A stretch of 64,000 bases of DNA from Synechococcus sp. SB0662_bin_14 (lineage in GTDB: Bacteria > Cyanobacteriota > Cyanobacteriia > PCC-6307 > Cyanobiaceae), in contig VXNS01000082.1 of NCBI GenBank assembly GCA_009840445.1, positions 20,124 to 84,123 of the forward strand, given 5' to 3'. Positions 27,336 through 37,952 of this stretch are shown here, in pieces (the stretch's first letter is position 1; every line of letters begins with the position of its first letter). The position numbers were made by a program, and so were the translations under genes. Under the pieces are notes generated by a model. The model made no database searches and had not been told where the DNA came from. It saw nothing but the letters and a program-made list of their open reading frames with translations.

Positions 27336-27572
27336 CCGTTTGCTGGAATCCATCACCAAGCGCAACAGCGCCCCGTCCCCACGTAACCGCAGCATGGTTG
27401 TTGTTCGTGCGTCTGGTGTTCAGTGTCGAGGACGTGGCCTGCCCACAGGGGTAAGACTTGACCAGGCGGCGTGGCAAAAGGAACGCAGACGGGAACTCAA
27501 CCGCACGGCATCCTGCTCCGGTTGACTCCGACACGCAGGAACTCCTGACCATGTCCTGGATCGAGGGCCACC

Positions 27573-28036
27573 ATGGAATACACCAATCCGACCGGCTCAG
27601 CAGTCGGACATTCCGGCGATCAAGTCCGTGACGAAAGACGCCGATCTTTTTCCGTCAGACATGCTGGAGGACATGATCGCGGGCTACATTGGGCAGACCA
27701 ATCGCGACATCTGGTTTGTCTCGGTTGCGGACAGGCAGGTGGTCGGGTTCGGCTTTTGCCAACCGGAGCGCATGATGAGCGGCACCTGGAACCTCCTTGC
27801 CATCGGCATCCTCACCAGCTACCGGGGACGTGGCATTGGCAGGTCGATGACGGGGTATCTGGAGAATCGCCTTCGCTTGGACAGGCAACGGATTCTTATC
27901 GTCGAGACCATGGGAACGCCGGAATTCAGGCAAACCCGAGCCTTCTATAACGCCACTGGCTTATACCAAGGAGGCTCGTATTCGCGAGTTCTACGAGGCC
28001 GGTGCAGACAAGATCGTCTACTGGAAGCATCTGTGA
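27573..28036 (+). pseudogene. GNAT acetyltransferase with two frameshifts
   Basis: RimI-like N-acetyltransferase read in three pieces. MEYT at ATG 27573 continues, after one extra base near 27585, as IRPAQQSDIPAIKSVTKDAD and the acetyl-CoA motif ILTSYRGRGIGRSMTGYLE. After NATG near 27962 one base is missing, and the true tail YTKEARIREFYEAGADKIVY, then WKHL, follows to TGA 28036. The +1 and -1 shifts cancel. Either the gene has decayed or the assembly has indel errors here. A start at GTG 27628 without correction would give a protein lacking its first 18 residues and with a wrong tail. Confidence 0.72.
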
Positions 28037-28239
28037 TACCGACAGCAATGCAACGACAGGCCCTGCAACGTACACTGCACCCACCAAAGCTGGCCTGGCT
28101 CGGAGGAAGAGATCTCCCCTGGTGAGGGGGGGAGACCCCAGGAGAGGTTCAGGAGGAGGAAGTATAGACGGTTTGTTCTGGCTGATCTGCTGTCTTTCTG
28201 GCGGCCACAATCATCTTCTGGTTATGAGTCGCCCTGAGT

Positions 28240-28624
28240 CTAGAACTGCCTGTCGACAAGGACGCTCTCCACCAGGCGATCCCACTTTCTCGCCAAGGGC
28301 TTTCAGGTTGGAGCATAGTTCCCTCATGTCTTGCCGCTGCCGCTCCTCCATGGCCTTCATGTCGCCCCGCAGCAACATGAACAGGCCAAAGCCGATGACG
28401 GCGCCAGAGGGCAGCCACTCACTCGATAAACCGGAGTGTGGTTCAATCGAAGACGGAGAAGAGGGCTGTTCGGATCCAAACGCTGAAGCGTAGTTCCGGC
28501 TGTATCGTGGAGCGACCTCAGACAAGCCAGTCAACGGGATGTTCAGGTTCTTTCCCGCAAAGCCAGCAGGTGATAACCCGGCTTTCCCGCGACCGTTCAT
28601 TGATCTTCCACCAGGGTATTTCAC
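28240..28624 (-). pseudogene. Small membrane coiled-coil protein, frameshifted
   Basis: Minus-strand reading frame with a hydrophobic stretch (PSGAVIGFGLFMLLRG) followed by a charged helical segment DMKAMEERQRQDMRELCSNL and KALGEKV. After GEKVG near 28285 a one-base shift restores RLVESVLVDRQF and a stop at 28240, which fits the normal ending of such short coiled-coil proteins better than the uncorrected frame. The upstream part is Pro/Ser-rich and of doubtful coding value. No function known; I infer degeneration because both neighbours are also broken. Confidence 0.4.
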
Positions 28625-29219
28625 TCCCGGGTTATGTCAGAGTGTGAACGGGATTGGTCACAACCTTCCTGAACGCTCTCCAGAGGAATTGCTTCCCCTG
28701 TGGAAATCCCTTGTCCAGCAGGTCCGCAGTGCAGGTCTGGTCCTTGGTACTCACGCTGACTTGCCACCAGAGCGTCGTCGTTGAATTGTCGCTGCGCGGT
28801 CACGGGCGTCCAAGGGCGAGAGCGTCTTTTCGTAGCGCCCTTCGGCCCTGGCTGTTTCTACAGGTTTTGGGCCGGGAGGAGCGGTTCCGCTTTCCGTTCT
28901 CGTTGTTTGAGGACGGTATGCAAGTGGGGGATGGATGGGCTGATCTTGACCGGTCACCGGTCACTCAGGCCTTGGAAATGTACGTGGGGTACAGAACAGG
29001 AACCGTGTCCGCCTGCAGAAACAGTGGGTGCGTAGGCCTGGCCAGTCCAGTTTTGGCCCAAGCGCCAAAGTTCGACCCGTATTGCTTTCAGCTTGTCTGG
29101 CAAATCACCGCTTTGGCGGTGGTAGCGAGCACCATCATTTCCCCACGCACCCACAACTGCAATGGAGATTGCCGAACACCCCTGCTGCGGCCAGGCCAAA
29201 CCTGGTCAGAGATTCTTCA
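28625..29219. other. No recognisable gene between coiled-coil remnant and IS982
   Basis: About 600 bases in which open frames exist on both strands but none shows a known domain, a plausible start with ribosome-binding site, or family-like composition. A plus-strand stretch near 28660-28784 (ERSPEELLPLWKSLVQQVRS) reads somewhat protein-like, but lacks a credible beginning. Probably decayed accessory DNA. Confidence 0.5.
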
Positions 29220-30215
29220 TAACCCCAATTCTGGAGAATCTCAGGAGAGACCTGGGATGTTGGGCATAAGGCTGGGGATGCCGACTTTACCCATTTTGAC
29301 CTTGGTTTGTGCCAGGGTGGTTACCGCTAGGCAAGAGAATATGGAAAAGGACGGTGGCGGGAGAGCGGTGGCGAGTGTACTCCAGTCCCATGTTGGATTT
29401 GGGCTTATCAAAGAGAGTTTCCATGATGGATCGTTTGCCCAACAGCACTTTGTCCAGCAGTGGCATCAGGTGGTTCTTCATGTTGCGGCGAATGCCGGTG
29501 ATCAAGTGGAGCCCCCGCTGCCAGAGGCGCTCCAGCAGCGACTGGGGAAGATAACCCTTATCAGCGAAGATCTTCCCTTGTAGAGCAGCACCCATGGCTT
29601 CCAACGGCTTGCGGTTGATCCCTACGTTATGACAGACCGCCAGCTTGGTGCTGTCGGCAAAGTAGATGCCGGTTTCCTGGCCGCGGAAATAGTGAAGCAG
29701 GAGGCAAAAGGGCAGCAACAGCCCAGGCTTCAGGCTCACACACCGGCCATAGCTGGGGAGTTCGCCAAAGCAATTCCGATACTCTTGGGTGAGGCCATAG
29801 CGCCAGAAATACTTGAAATCCTTATAGGCCGAGACGTGAAACAGCACCATGATGAACAGCATCTCGCCCAGGGAGAGCTTGCCACCACGTCGGCGCTGAC
29901 GTTCAAAGGGGATCAAGTGGTGACGCTCCCACTCCTCAACCAGCTTGGCAAAAACATCGAGACAGCAGAACAAGGCAATGGTAAAATCCGTCATGAGGGG
30001 GCCTTCCGTTTGTGTGGTACAGGTGGATCCCCAATCAGGTCATGCCTGACATGGGAACCTCACCCTCACCCCACGGCAAGGTCTGGACAGCCTGAACACC
30101 AGGTCGCAGCAGGACTCCTTTCCCCTATCTTCCCTCTCCCCATCAGGCTTCCCCAAGCCACGAGCCAGGGCAGAAAGAGGCTTCCCCTGCTTTCCCTTAT
30201 CCAGAACTCGGGTTA
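29220..30215 (-). mobile_element. IS982-family insertion sequence, degenerate
   Basis: About 1.0 kb, the usual IS982 size. Terminal inverted repeats are TAACCCCAATTCTGGAGAA at 29220-29238 and, inverted at 30197-30215, TAACCCGAGTTCTGGATAA, matching at 16 of 19 positions. The transposase inside is on the minus strand and defective. About 200 bases lie between the right repeat and the transposase start, more than usual for the family. The right end is 35 bases from the chlM start codon. No clear target duplication was identified. Confidence 0.8.
29241..29994 (-). pseudogene. IS982 transposase, internal deletion and frameshift
   Basis: DDE-type transposase. Recognisable blocks are [76 protein letters not shown] and [20 protein letters not shown]. 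Between NVGINRK and PLEAMGAAL about 40 family residues are missing in frame, including the block that usually carries a catalytic Asp. Near 29337 two bases are lost; correcting this gives SCLAVTTLAQTKVKMG and a stop at 29241, next to the left terminal repeat. The element therefore cannot transpose on its own. Confidence 0.85.
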
Positions 30216-30249
30216 AGTAAGATCCCTGCCTATCCACTTGCATCCGGCC

Positions 30250-30966
30250 ATGGTCCCATCCAGCCCCAGCACCACCACCGGCAACGAGAAAGAGGTGGTG
30301 CGCGCCTATTTCAACGGGACCGGTTTTGAGCGCTGGCGCCGCATCTACAGCGACACCCAGGAGGTGAACAGGGTGCAGGAGCACATCCGCCACGGCCACA
30401 ACAAAACCGTTGCCGCCGTGCTGCATTGGCTTGAGGAAGATGGCGACGTCAAGACCCGCAGCTTCTGTGATGCCGGCTGTGGCGTGGGTTCCCTCACCCT
30501 GCCCCTGGCGGCCATGGGCGCCAGGGGGATTACCGCCAGCGACCTGTCCGAAGCCATGCTGTCCGAAGCGCAACGGCGGGCCGTTGCCGCCGGTATCAGC
30601 ACTGAGCAGGTGCGGTTTCACGTGGCTGATTTGGAGGCCTTGCGGGGTGAATTCCACACGGTTGTCTGCCTGGACGTGTTCATCCATTACCCCCAACAGG
30701 CAGCGGAGGCCATGGTGCGCCACCTGGCCAGCCTGAGTCGGAATCGTCTGATCGTCAGCTTTGCTCCGTACAGTCTGTCCCTGTCCCTGCTCAAAGCCGT
30801 CGGCAGCATGTTCCCCGGCGCCAGCAAGGTGACCCGGGCCTACACCCTGAAGGAATCCGGCATTGTGGCCGCCGCCGCCGCCGCCGGATTTCAGCCCACC
30901 GGTCGTCATCTGTTTTGCAGTGCGCCGTTTTACTTCTCACGGCTGCTGGAATTTCAGCGGTGTTAA
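30250..30966 (+). CDS. chlM: Magnesium protoporphyrin IX methyltransferase
   Basis: SAM-dependent enzyme methylating Mg-protoporphyrin IX in chlorophyll synthesis. ChlM signatures are [15 protein letters not shown] near the start, [14 protein letters not shown], the SAM-binding [27 protein letters not shown] and the C-terminal [22 protein letters not shown] 30250 gives 238 residues; TTG 30238 is less likely. The IS982 right end lies 35 bases upstream, so any promoter must be inside or beyond the element. Its 3' end overlaps hemC by 4 bases, tail to tail. Confidence 0.95.
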   Translation: MVPSSPSTTTGNEKEVVRAYFNGTGFERWRRIYSDTQEVNRVQEHIRHGHNKTVAAVLHWLEEDGDVKTRSFCDAGCGVGSLTLPLAAMGARGITASDLSEAMLSEAQRRAVAAGISTEQVRFHVADLEALRGEFHTVVCLDVFIHYPQQAAEAMVRHLASLSRNRLIVSFAPYSLSLSLLKAVGSMFPGASKVTRAYTLKESGIVAAAAAAGFQPTGRHLFCSAPFYFSRLLEFQRC

Positions 30967-31925
30967 TGGGTCGCCTCAGCGCGTACAGTGGCAAAGATCT
31001 CCTCCAGGACGGCCGCGGCGCCCTGATCTTTGAGGGCCAGGGCCAGTTGTCGGCCCACCGCCTCGGGGGTGTGACGGGGGCCGTGGCATTGGTCCCGGAT
31101 CAGGGTCTGGCCGTCCAGGCTGGCCACCATGCCGGTGAGCGCCACGGTCTCGCCGTTGATGGCGCTGTTGACCCCGATGGGCACCTGGCATCCCCCCTCC
31201 AACTCCCGCAGAAAGGCCCGTTCCGCCAGGCAGCGGTCCCGGGTGTCGTCATGGTTCAGAACACGGATCTGCTCCAGCACCTCCTGGTTGTCGGCCACAC
31301 ACTCAATGCCAAGGGCCCCCTGCCCCACCGCGTGGAGGGAAATCTCGGGGGCAATCACCTGGTGGATGCGACCGGCCAGCCCCAACCGCTCCAACCCCGC
31401 CGCCGCCAGAACGAGTCCGTCGTACAGACCGGCATCCAACTTCTCCAGCCGGGTCAGCACGTTGCCCCGAACGTCCTTGAACACCAAGTGGGGATAGTGG
31501 TGGCGTAACTGGGCCAGACGGCGCAGTGAACTGGTGCCAATGCGGCTGCCCTCCGGCAGGGTCTCCAGCCGATAGCCCTTGAAACGCCCATTGACCGCCA
31601 GCACGTCGGCGGGATCTTCCCTTGTCGTGATGCAGCCCAGCATCAACCCCTCCGGCAGGGCCGTCGGTAGATCCTTGAGGGAGTGGACAGCAATCTCGGC
31701 CCGCCCCAACAACATCTGGGCTTCCAACTCCTTGGTGAACAGGCCCTTATCGCCAATTTTGGCCAGGGCCACGTCCAACACCTTGTCCCCCTGGGTGGCC
31801 ATGGCCTCCACCGACACCCGTAATCCCGGATGGGCCTTTTCCAGTTCCGCCTTGACCCAGTTTGTCTGCACCATGGCCAACTGGCTGCGGCGGGAGGCAA
31901 TGCGGAGGCAGGGGGCTTGGCTCAC
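30963..31925 (-). CDS. hemC: Hydroxymethylbilane synthase (porphobilinogen deaminase)
   Basis: Polymerises four porphobilinogens to hydroxymethylbilane, early in haem, chlorophyll and B12 synthesis. Features: [64 protein letters not shown] and the dipyrromethane-carrying Cys in [15 protein letters not shown] 31925 gives 320 residues; TTG 31946 would add seven. Convergent with chlM and followed upstream by the sigma factor gene. Confidence 0.95.
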   Translation of the reverse strand: MSQAPCLRIASRRSQLAMVQTNWVKAELEKAHPGLRVSVEAMATQGDKVLDVALAKIGDKGLFTKELEAQMLLGRAEIAVHSLKDLPTALPEGLMLGCITTREDPADVLAVNGRFKGYRLETLPEGSRIGTSSLRRLAQLRHHYPHLVFKDVRGNVLTRLEKLDAGLYDGLVLAAAGLERLGLAGRIHQVIAPEISLHAVGQGALGIECVADNQEVLEQIRVLNHDDTRDRCLAERAFLRELEGGCQVPIGVNSAINGETVALTGMVASLDGQTLIRDQCHGPRHTPEAVGRQLALALKDQGAAAVLEEIFATVRAEATH

Positions 31926-31990
31926 CGGAGAGAGGGGTGCGGGCAACGCCTCTCAGCATAGGCTGCCCACTTGACGTGCCCTGCGTTCCC

Positions 31991-33796
31991 CTACTTGATG
32001 TATTCCTTGAGGACGCCGTTCCGATTGGGGTGGCGCAGCTTGCGCAGAGCCTTGGCCTCAATCTGACGAATCCGCTCCCGGGTCACCTCAAAGATCTGGC
32101 CAATGTCTTCAAGGGTTTTCATGCGGCCATCATCCAGGCCGTAACGCAGGCGCAACACGTCCCGTTCCCGGGGACTCAAGGTGGCCAACACACTCTCCAG
32201 GTCCTCCCGCAGCAGGTTCTTGGCCACGTCCTGGTCGGGATTCTCGGTGCCGGACTCGATAAAGTCCCCGAGACGAGAATCCTCCTCCTTGCCAATGGGT
32301 GTTTCCAAGGAGATGGGCAACTGGGCGCTCTTGGCGATGAAGCGCAGCTTCTCGATGGTCATCTCCATGCGTTCGGCAATTTCCTCTTCACTGGGTTTGC
32401 GACCCAATTCCTGGCTCAGGGTTTTGGTGCTCTTTTTGATGCGAGAGATGGTTTCGTAGAGATGGACGGGCAGGCGGATGGTGCGGGATTGATCGGCGAT
32501 GGCGCGGGTGATGGCCTGGCGGATCCACCAGGTGGCATAGGTGGAAAACTTGTAACCCTTCTCGTGGTCGAATTTTTCCGCCGCCCGCACCAGACCCAGG
32601 CTTCCTTCTTGAATCAAGTCCTGGAAGGAGAGGCCGCGGTTCATGTACTTCTTCGCAATGGACACCACCAAGCGCAGGTTCGACTGCACCATCTTCTCCT
32701 TGGCCCGCCGTCCCAGCTTCAGACGCCTCTTGAAGCTGCGATAGGGCATGGAAACCTGCTCGGCCCACTCGCTGACAGAGGGGTAGCGCTCGTTTTCATT
32801 GAAGTAGGTCTCCGCTTCCTGCTCCAGGTACAGCAGGTCCGCAATTTTCCGCGCCAACTCAATTTCCTCGTCCGGGCGCAAGAGGCGAATACGGCCGATT
32901 TCCTGGAGGTAGACGCGAATGGAGTCTTCCGTGTACACCCCCTTTGCGCCCGCCCTGACAGGCTGGGCAGCATGACGGGAACGCTTTTGCGCTCCCGGGG
33001 CTGTTTTGGCGTTCGCTGCGCCGCCGCTGCCGGAACGGGCTGCAGCGGTGAGGGATTGGGTTGCAGTGGGTGCGGCCTTGGTCTTTGCCGGGCTTTTCGT
33101 CTTTTGGGGATGATGGGACGGATCGGCCTGGGCAGCAGCAGGTTGTGGCCCCGCAGAGCACCGGTCCCTGGCGGGGGACGGGTTGGCGGCCATGGGGTGC
33201 CGGGAATTGAGGGATTCCGGTTTCTGTTCCCTGGGCTCGCTGCATAATGATGGGACCACCTGTTGCCCGAGGGCGGGCTGTTGTACCGACCCGGCCTTTA
33301 ACAAGGCAGCCTTTGCCCGCACCAGTCCTTTGGCGGTGAGGCAGATTTTGAACCGGGTTCCATTGGCTTGGGCAGTGGCTCTGAGTCTGCGCAGGATGGC
33401 CCTGAGGCGCGCCAGCCTCTGTTTGACGGCAGCGCTGGTCATGGCTTCGGCGCCGATTCCCTTGGCTGCAGCCGCCTCGCCCGCCGTCACTTGGTGAAGA
33501 CCGGCTGCTGAATCCGAACCGTTGTTGCTAGCGCCATTGCTTGATCCACCGGAACCTGTTGCCGCAGAGGATGGAAGCATGGGCGCCAGCCAACTGGCGG
33601 TGTGCTGCTGGACGTTGAGGGACCTCTGAGGCAACGCTTCCGACAACGACTGTCCAGACTGGAGAAACTGTGGGGACTGCAGCAGCCTGTCTTTCGTGTC
33701 TTTCGTGGTCATTGAGACAGAAGGGAGGCCCTTGGGCGTCTGCTGAGCGCTGGTTGTGCGTTCCGCACAGCCTGCTTTTGCGGCAAGTGGACTCAT
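31991..33796 (-). CDS. sigA: Primary RNA polymerase sigma factor (RpoD/SigA) with long N-terminal extension
   Basis: Housekeeping sigma-70 factor. The conserved half starts near [20 protein letters not shown] (region 1.2) and contains region 2 ([39 protein letters not shown]), region 3 ([20 protein letters not shown]) and region 4.2 ([20 protein letters not shown]). Roughly 300 residues precede region 1.2, rich in Ala, Pro, Lys and Ser, longer than the usual cyanobacterial leader. I chose ATG 33796 (MSPLAAKAG), which has an AGG about 9 bases upstream; ATG 33712 and 33850 are alternatives. Part of the hemC-sigA-priA neighbourhood. Confidence 0.9.
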   Translation of the reverse strand: MSPLAAKAGCAERTTSAQQTPKGLPSVSMTTKDTKDRLLQSPQFLQSGQSLSEALPQRSLNVQQHTASWLAPMLPSSAATGSGGSSNGASNNGSDSAAGLHQVTAGEAAAAKGIGAEAMTSAAVKQRLARLRAILRRLRATAQANGTRFKICLTAKGLVRAKAALLKAGSVQQPALGQQVVPSLCSEPREQKPESLNSRHPMAANPSPARDRCSAGPQPAAAQADPSHHPQKTKSPAKTKAAPTATQSLTAAARSGSGGAANAKTAPGAQKRSRHAAQPVRAGAKGVYTEDSIRVYLQEIGRIRLLRPDEEIELARKIADLLYLEQEAETYFNENERYPSVSEWAEQVSMPYRSFKRRLKLGRRAKEKMVQSNLRLVVSIAKKYMNRGLSFQDLIQEGSLGLVRAAEKFDHEKGYKFSTYATWWIRQAITRAIADQSRTIRLPVHLYETISRIKKSTKTLSQELGRKPSEEEIAERMEMTIEKLRFIAKSAQLPISLETPIGKEEDSRLGDFIESGTENPDQDVAKNLLREDLESVLATLSPRERDVLRLRYGLDDGRMKTLEDIGQIFEVTRERIRQIEAKALRKLRHPNRNGVLKEYIK

Positions 33797-34156
33797 GGGC
33801 AAGAAACCTGGGGGGGACATGAACAAGCCACAACGGCTCCAGGCCGCCAAGACGTCTTCAACTGCGGCTGATTCCTGCCGAGGCAGGACGCAGAAGGCAT
33901 GGCGTAGGAAGAGTGACTTATTGGATTGACCGGCTGGTTTGTGGGAAGGCTTAGGTGATCAACGCCAACGCAGAGTGACGTGGGAGGTCAGTTCAAGGGT
34001 CAGGAAGGGCTTCCAGATAAAAGACCAGTGGTCTCATCTCTCCTGAGGCAAGCGACTGACCGCGCTTCACCTGATTTGGCAAGGGCCAAGATGCCATCAT
34101 GCTAGACAACTCCTTAGGTCTCTGCAACTCCGTTTCTGGCGTCTGCTTCTCCCCCC
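33797..34156. promoter_or_regulatory. Divergent intergenic region sigA/priA
   Basis: 360 bases separating two genes transcribed away from each other. It must contain promoters for both, but no clear -35/-10 pair could be chosen by eye. No RNA gene or other ORF recognised. Confidence 0.5.
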
Positions 34157-36427
34157 TTGCTGGACGTGTTGGTGGAGATGGGTCAGGGGACCCTGCTGCT
34201 CACCTACGTCAACAACCCCACTGAATCCGTTGAGACTGGTGACCTGGTGTGGGTACCCGTGCGGCAACGTCTCCATGCCGGCCTGGTGATGGCAGAGCGC
34301 CCGGAGCCTCCTTCCGGGGTGTCCAGGGAGCAGTTGCAAACCGTTAAGAAGCTGATTCTGAAGGGCGCCTTCAGCAGGAGTTGGCGGCAACTCGTTGGCT
34401 GGTGCGCCGAGCACACCCACACCTCCTTGCTTCAGGTTCTGCGCACGGCCCTGCCACCAGGGTTGCCGGGCCAACCGGATGGAGACCACAAACCCCGCAA
34501 AGGTCGGCGTCAGCTCTGGGTCCAACGGCCGCCACACCCCTGTGCTCAACAGGACGTGACAGCACGTCAACAACACCTGCTCCATTGTCTGGATCGCCAT
34601 GGCCCACAAGGCTGCTGGCTGAAGGACCTTCTGCAAGACAGTGGCTGTAGCCGTGCGCCGGTGGAGAACCTTGCCGGGGCAGGCCTGCTGACGCTGGAAA
34701 GCCGTTATCACCTGGACATCCGCCATCACGTGGCTCCACAGCAGCCCCAACTCCAGCCATCCGGCTCCGGTAATCCCCCAGAGACCCCACAACGACTCAC
34801 CCCTGGTCAGGCCCAGGTTCTGGCCTCCTTAACCACACCCACCGGACTGCTGCCCACCGGACAGGAAAGGGAGGTCTTGTTGTGGGGCATCACCGGCTCG
34901 GGCAAAACGGAGGTCTATCTCCAGGCAGCAGCCTCCTGGCTGGCCCAGGGCCGGGACGTGCTCATGCTGTGTCCGGAAATTGGCCTGATTCCCCAGCTTC
35001 TGGATCGCTGCCGCCGCCGCTTCCCTGACCGTGTGCTCTCCTACTCCAGCCACCTGAGCGACGGGGAACGGCGCCGAACCTGGGAGCACTGCCGCCATGG
35101 TGGCCCCTGGCTGGTGGTGGGGACCCGCTCCGCCGTGTTTCTGCCCCTGGCGCGGCTGGGCCTGGTGGTGCTGGACGAGGAGCACGACCCGTCCTACAAG
35201 CAGGAGGCCCCCATGCCCTGCTACCACGCCCGTGACGTGGCCCGCTACCGGGCCCGGCAGGATGGGGCATGCCTCCTGCTGGGCAGCGCCACCCCCAGCC
35301 TGGAGAGTTGGCGCCGATGCCAGGCTGGCCCGTGCCGGTTGCTACGGCTTAAGGAGCGGGTGGCCGGCGGCCAACTCCCCCCGATTCGGGTGGTGGACAT
35401 GCGACAGGAATTGGCTACAGGGCAACGCACGGCCATCAGCAGGCCCCTGCGGGACCGGCTGGAGGCCATCCGTGATCGCGGTGAGCAGGCTGTTGTGTTT
35501 GTGCCGCGTCGGGGGTACAGCCCGTTTCTGAATTGCCGCAGTTGTGGGGAAGCAGTGATGTGTCCCCATTGTGCGTTGGCCCTCACGGTGCATCGTCATC
35601 ACGGCCCCAGCGCCCGGCAGGACGTCCTGCGCTGCCATTGGTGCAACCACCGGCAACCGTTGCAGGATCGCTGCCACCACTGCGGCTCCACAGCGTTCAA
35701 ACCCTTCGGGATCGGCACCCAGCGGGTGGTGGAACTGTTGCAGCAGCAACTCCCTGACCTGCGCCTCTTGCGCTACGACCACGACACCACCCGGGGCAAG
35801 GACGGCCACCGGCGCGTCCTGGAGCAGTTTGCCCACCACCAGGCGGACGTGCTGGTGGGCACCCAGATGCTGGCCAAGGGCATGGATCTCCCCAACGTGA
35901 CCATGGCGGTGGTGCTGGCGGCGGACGGTTTGATGTATCGCCCGGATCTCCGGGCGCAGGAGCAGGCGTTGCAAGTCTTTTTCCAGTTGGCGGGCCGGGC
36001 CGGCAGGGGCACGAAACCCGGCGAGGTGCTGGTGCAGACCTATAACCCGGAGCACGTGGTGGTGCGCAGCCTGGTGGAGGGCTGCTATGACCGCTTCCTC
36101 AACCAGGAGATGGAGAGCCGGCGGCGCCACGGCTTGGCGCCCTATGTCCGCGCCTGTCTACTGCGCCTCAGCGGCGCCAGTGCCCGCACCACTGCCAACG
36201 GGGCAGCATGTCTGGCATCCCACTTGAGTCCCCGGTTGCGGCACCGGGGATGGACCGTGGTGGGTCCGGCGCCAGCCCCCGTGGCCCGTGTGGCCCAGCG
36301 CAGTCGCTGGCAGTTGTTGCTCCACGGACCGGAAGGTCCTTTGCCCTTCCCGTCAGGACAAGAACTGCGGGCGGTGCTGCCCCGTGGCGTGGATCTGACC
36401 ATTGACCCCGACCCCATACATCTCTGA
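34157..36427 (+). CDS. priA: Primosomal protein N', replication restart helicase
   Basis: Superfamily 2 helicase that reloads the replisome at stalled forks. Walker A GITGSGKTEVYLQAA, DEEH box in VVLDEEHDPSYKQE, LLGSATPSLESW and the helicase C-terminal QLAGRAGRG are present. The zinc-binding cysteines are in CRSCGEAVMCPHC and CHWCNHRQPLQDRCHHC. Length is 756 residues from TTG 34157. In-frame codons upstream (SASPP) contain no standard start, so the TTG is the only option even though it is weak. Confidence 0.92.
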   Translation: MLDVLVEMGQGTLLLTYVNNPTESVETGDLVWVPVRQRLHAGLVMAERPEPPSGVSREQLQTVKKLILKGAFSRSWRQLVGWCAEHTHTSLLQVLRTALPPGLPGQPDGDHKPRKGRRQLWVQRPPHPCAQQDVTARQQHLLHCLDRHGPQGCWLKDLLQDSGCSRAPVENLAGAGLLTLESRYHLDIRHHVAPQQPQLQPSGSGNPPETPQRLTPGQAQVLASLTTPTGLLPTGQEREVLLWGITGSGKTEVYLQAAASWLAQGRDVLMLCPEIGLIPQLLDRCRRRFPDRVLSYSSHLSDGERRRTWEHCRHGGPWLVVGTRSAVFLPLARLGLVVLDEEHDPSYKQEAPMPCYHARDVARYRARQDGACLLLGSATPSLESWRRCQAGPCRLLRLKERVAGGQLPPIRVVDMRQELATGQRTAISRPLRDRLEAIRDRGEQAVVFVPRRGYSPFLNCRSCGEAVMCPHCALALTVHRHHGPSARQDVLRCHWCNHRQPLQDRCHHCGSTAFKPFGIGTQRVVELLQQQLPDLRLLRYDHDTTRGKDGHRRVLEQFAHHQADVLVGTQMLAKGMDLPNVTMAVVLAADGLMYRPDLRAQEQALQVFFQLAGRAGRGTKPGEVLVQTYNPEHVVVRSLVEGCYDRFLNQEMESRRRHGLAPYVRACLLRLSGASARTTANGAACLASHLSPRLRHRGWTVVGPAPAPVARVAQRSRWQLLLHGPEGPLPFPSGQELRAVLPRGVDLTIDPDPIHL

Positions 36428-36438
36428 GACAGGATGGG

Positions 36439-37311
36439 TTAGCCGGAGATCATGGTGCCAATGCCGGCATCCGTGAAAATTTCCTGCAGCAGGACATGGG
36501 GAACCCGTCCATCCAGGATGTGGGCGGAGCGCACACCCTGGGCCAGGGCACGGATGCAACACTCCGTTTTTGGGGCCATTCCTCCACTGACCACCCCGGC
36601 GGCCATGAGGGTACGGGCCTCGCCGATGGTGAGATGCTCCAGCAACGTGCCGGCCACACCCGGTTGGCGCAAGATTCCAGGCGTATCGGTGAGCAGGATC
36701 AGCTTTTCCGCGTGGAGCGCTGCTGCAACTTCTCCGGCCACAATGTCGGCGTTGATGTTGTGGGACACACCGGAGGGATCCGCAGCCACGCTGGAGATCA
36801 CCGGGATATAGCCCTGCTCCAGCAAGGGCATCAGCAGACCGGGATTCACCCGCTCCACTTCACCCACCAAGCCGATGGAGCCGTTGTCGTAGGTACGGGC
36901 CTGCACCAGTTGGCCGTCACTGCCGGACAGGCCCACCGCCAGGCCGCCTTGATGGTTGATGCCGTTGACAATTTGCTTGTTGACCCGACCCACAAGCACC
37001 ATCTCCACCACATCCATGGTCTCCGCACTGGTCACCCGCAGTCCAGCGTGGAACTCCGGCTCAATGGCCAGCTTGGCCAGCCAGGTGTTGATCTCCGGGC
37101 CACCCCCGTGGACCATCACGGGGCGGAGGCCGACACACGCCAGAAGGGTGATATCGCGGAACACAGCCTGGCGCAGGTGCTCCTGCACCAGGGCGGCGCC
37201 ACCATACTTGATCACCACGGTGCGCCCGGCAAAGCGCTGGATGTAAGGCAGGGCCTCGGATAGCACCTGCACCCGCGTGAGGTCAGGGGTGACGGGCGAA
37301 GACGGGTCCAT
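36439..37311 (-). CDS. argB: Acetylglutamate kinase
   Basis: Phosphorylates N-acetylglutamate in arginine synthesis; in cyanobacteria it is the target of the PII signal protein. Motifs: [53 protein letters not shown] and [13 protein letters not shown] 37311 ([20 protein letters not shown]) gives 290 residues; the TTG six codons upstream would overlap the DUF2854 gene. Convergent with priA. Confidence 0.96.
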   Translation of the reverse strand: MDPSSPVTPDLTRVQVLSEALPYIQRFAGRTVVIKYGGAALVQEHLRQAVFRDITLLACVGLRPVMVHGGGPEINTWLAKLAIEPEFHAGLRVTSAETMDVVEMVLVGRVNKQIVNGINHQGGLAVGLSGSDGQLVQARTYDNGSIGLVGEVERVNPGLLMPLLEQGYIPVISSVAADPSGVSHNINADIVAGEVAAALHAEKLILLTDTPGILRQPGVAGTLLEHLTIGEARTLMAAGVVSGGMAPKTECCIRALAQGVRSAHILDGRVPHVLLQEIFTDAGIGTMISG

Positions 37312-37322
37312 GGCAACTCGTT

Positions 37323-37865
37323 TCAGCAACTGAGCAGTTGCACCTCAATGCAGTGGGGATCAACCACCACCACCGCCGCCTCAAGGCCGGGGCCAAAGAA
37401 GCGGGTCAGGCGATCCCTCTTGTCAAGCCAGGCCTGACTCTCCTCGTCGGAACCCAGTTGAAAGCGCATGGTGAGTTGATAGCGGCCATGCACATCATCT
37501 TCCCTGAGCCCTGTCAACTGCGGCGGCTTGTCCCGACTCCAAAGCTTGAGGGCCTCCAGGGAACTCTCCAGGTGGGCCTTCTGGCCGTAGCGCCAGCGCC
37601 GCACGTCCTTTACCAGGCGCCGCTGCACTTCCGTTGCCACGGTTTGGCGCAACGTCCGGCTTGGGGCGTCCGGCGGTTGCAGCCAGGGAACAGGCGGCAA
37701 CTCCGACGACTTCAGGGCCAGGCCGCCCAGGAGCACGGGAATACCGGCGAAGAGGCCCACCAGGTTGAGAGTTGGGTGATCCGTGGCATAGGCAACCAGG
37801 CCAAACACGGCCAGGGACGTGCCTGAAACGGTGATCCAGCTTCCTGGGGAAAGTAAAGAACCCAT
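37323..37865 (-). CDS. DUF2854 membrane protein
   Basis: Cyanobacterial and plastid protein of unknown function, 180 residues. Two N-terminal hydrophobic segments ([17 protein letters not shown] and [19 protein letters not shown]) are followed by a soluble domain with [31 protein letters not shown] and a C-terminal [20 protein letters not shown]. It sits just upstream of argB on the same strand. Confidence 0.82.
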   Translation of the reverse strand: MGSLLSPGSWITVSGTSLAVFGLVAYATDHPTLNLVGLFAGIPVLLGGLALKSSELPPVPWLQPPDAPSRTLRQTVATEVQRRLVKDVRRWRYGQKAHLESSLEALKLWSRDKPPQLTGLREDDVHGRYQLTMRFQLGSDEESQAWLDKRDRLTRFFGPGLEAAVVVVDPHCIEVQLLSC

Positions 37866-37952
37866 GGAGCAATTTCAAAAGCTGTCGTTCAGCATGGTGG
37901 ATGGGTGAAGCCGCTGCGCCTCCACCCACCGTTCAACGTCGGTTACCATCCC

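Noticed and set aside
28654..29583. 309-codon plus-strand frame over the decayed region and IS982
   Set aside because: Runs through the transposase antisense and shows no domain; composition is unlike real proteins.
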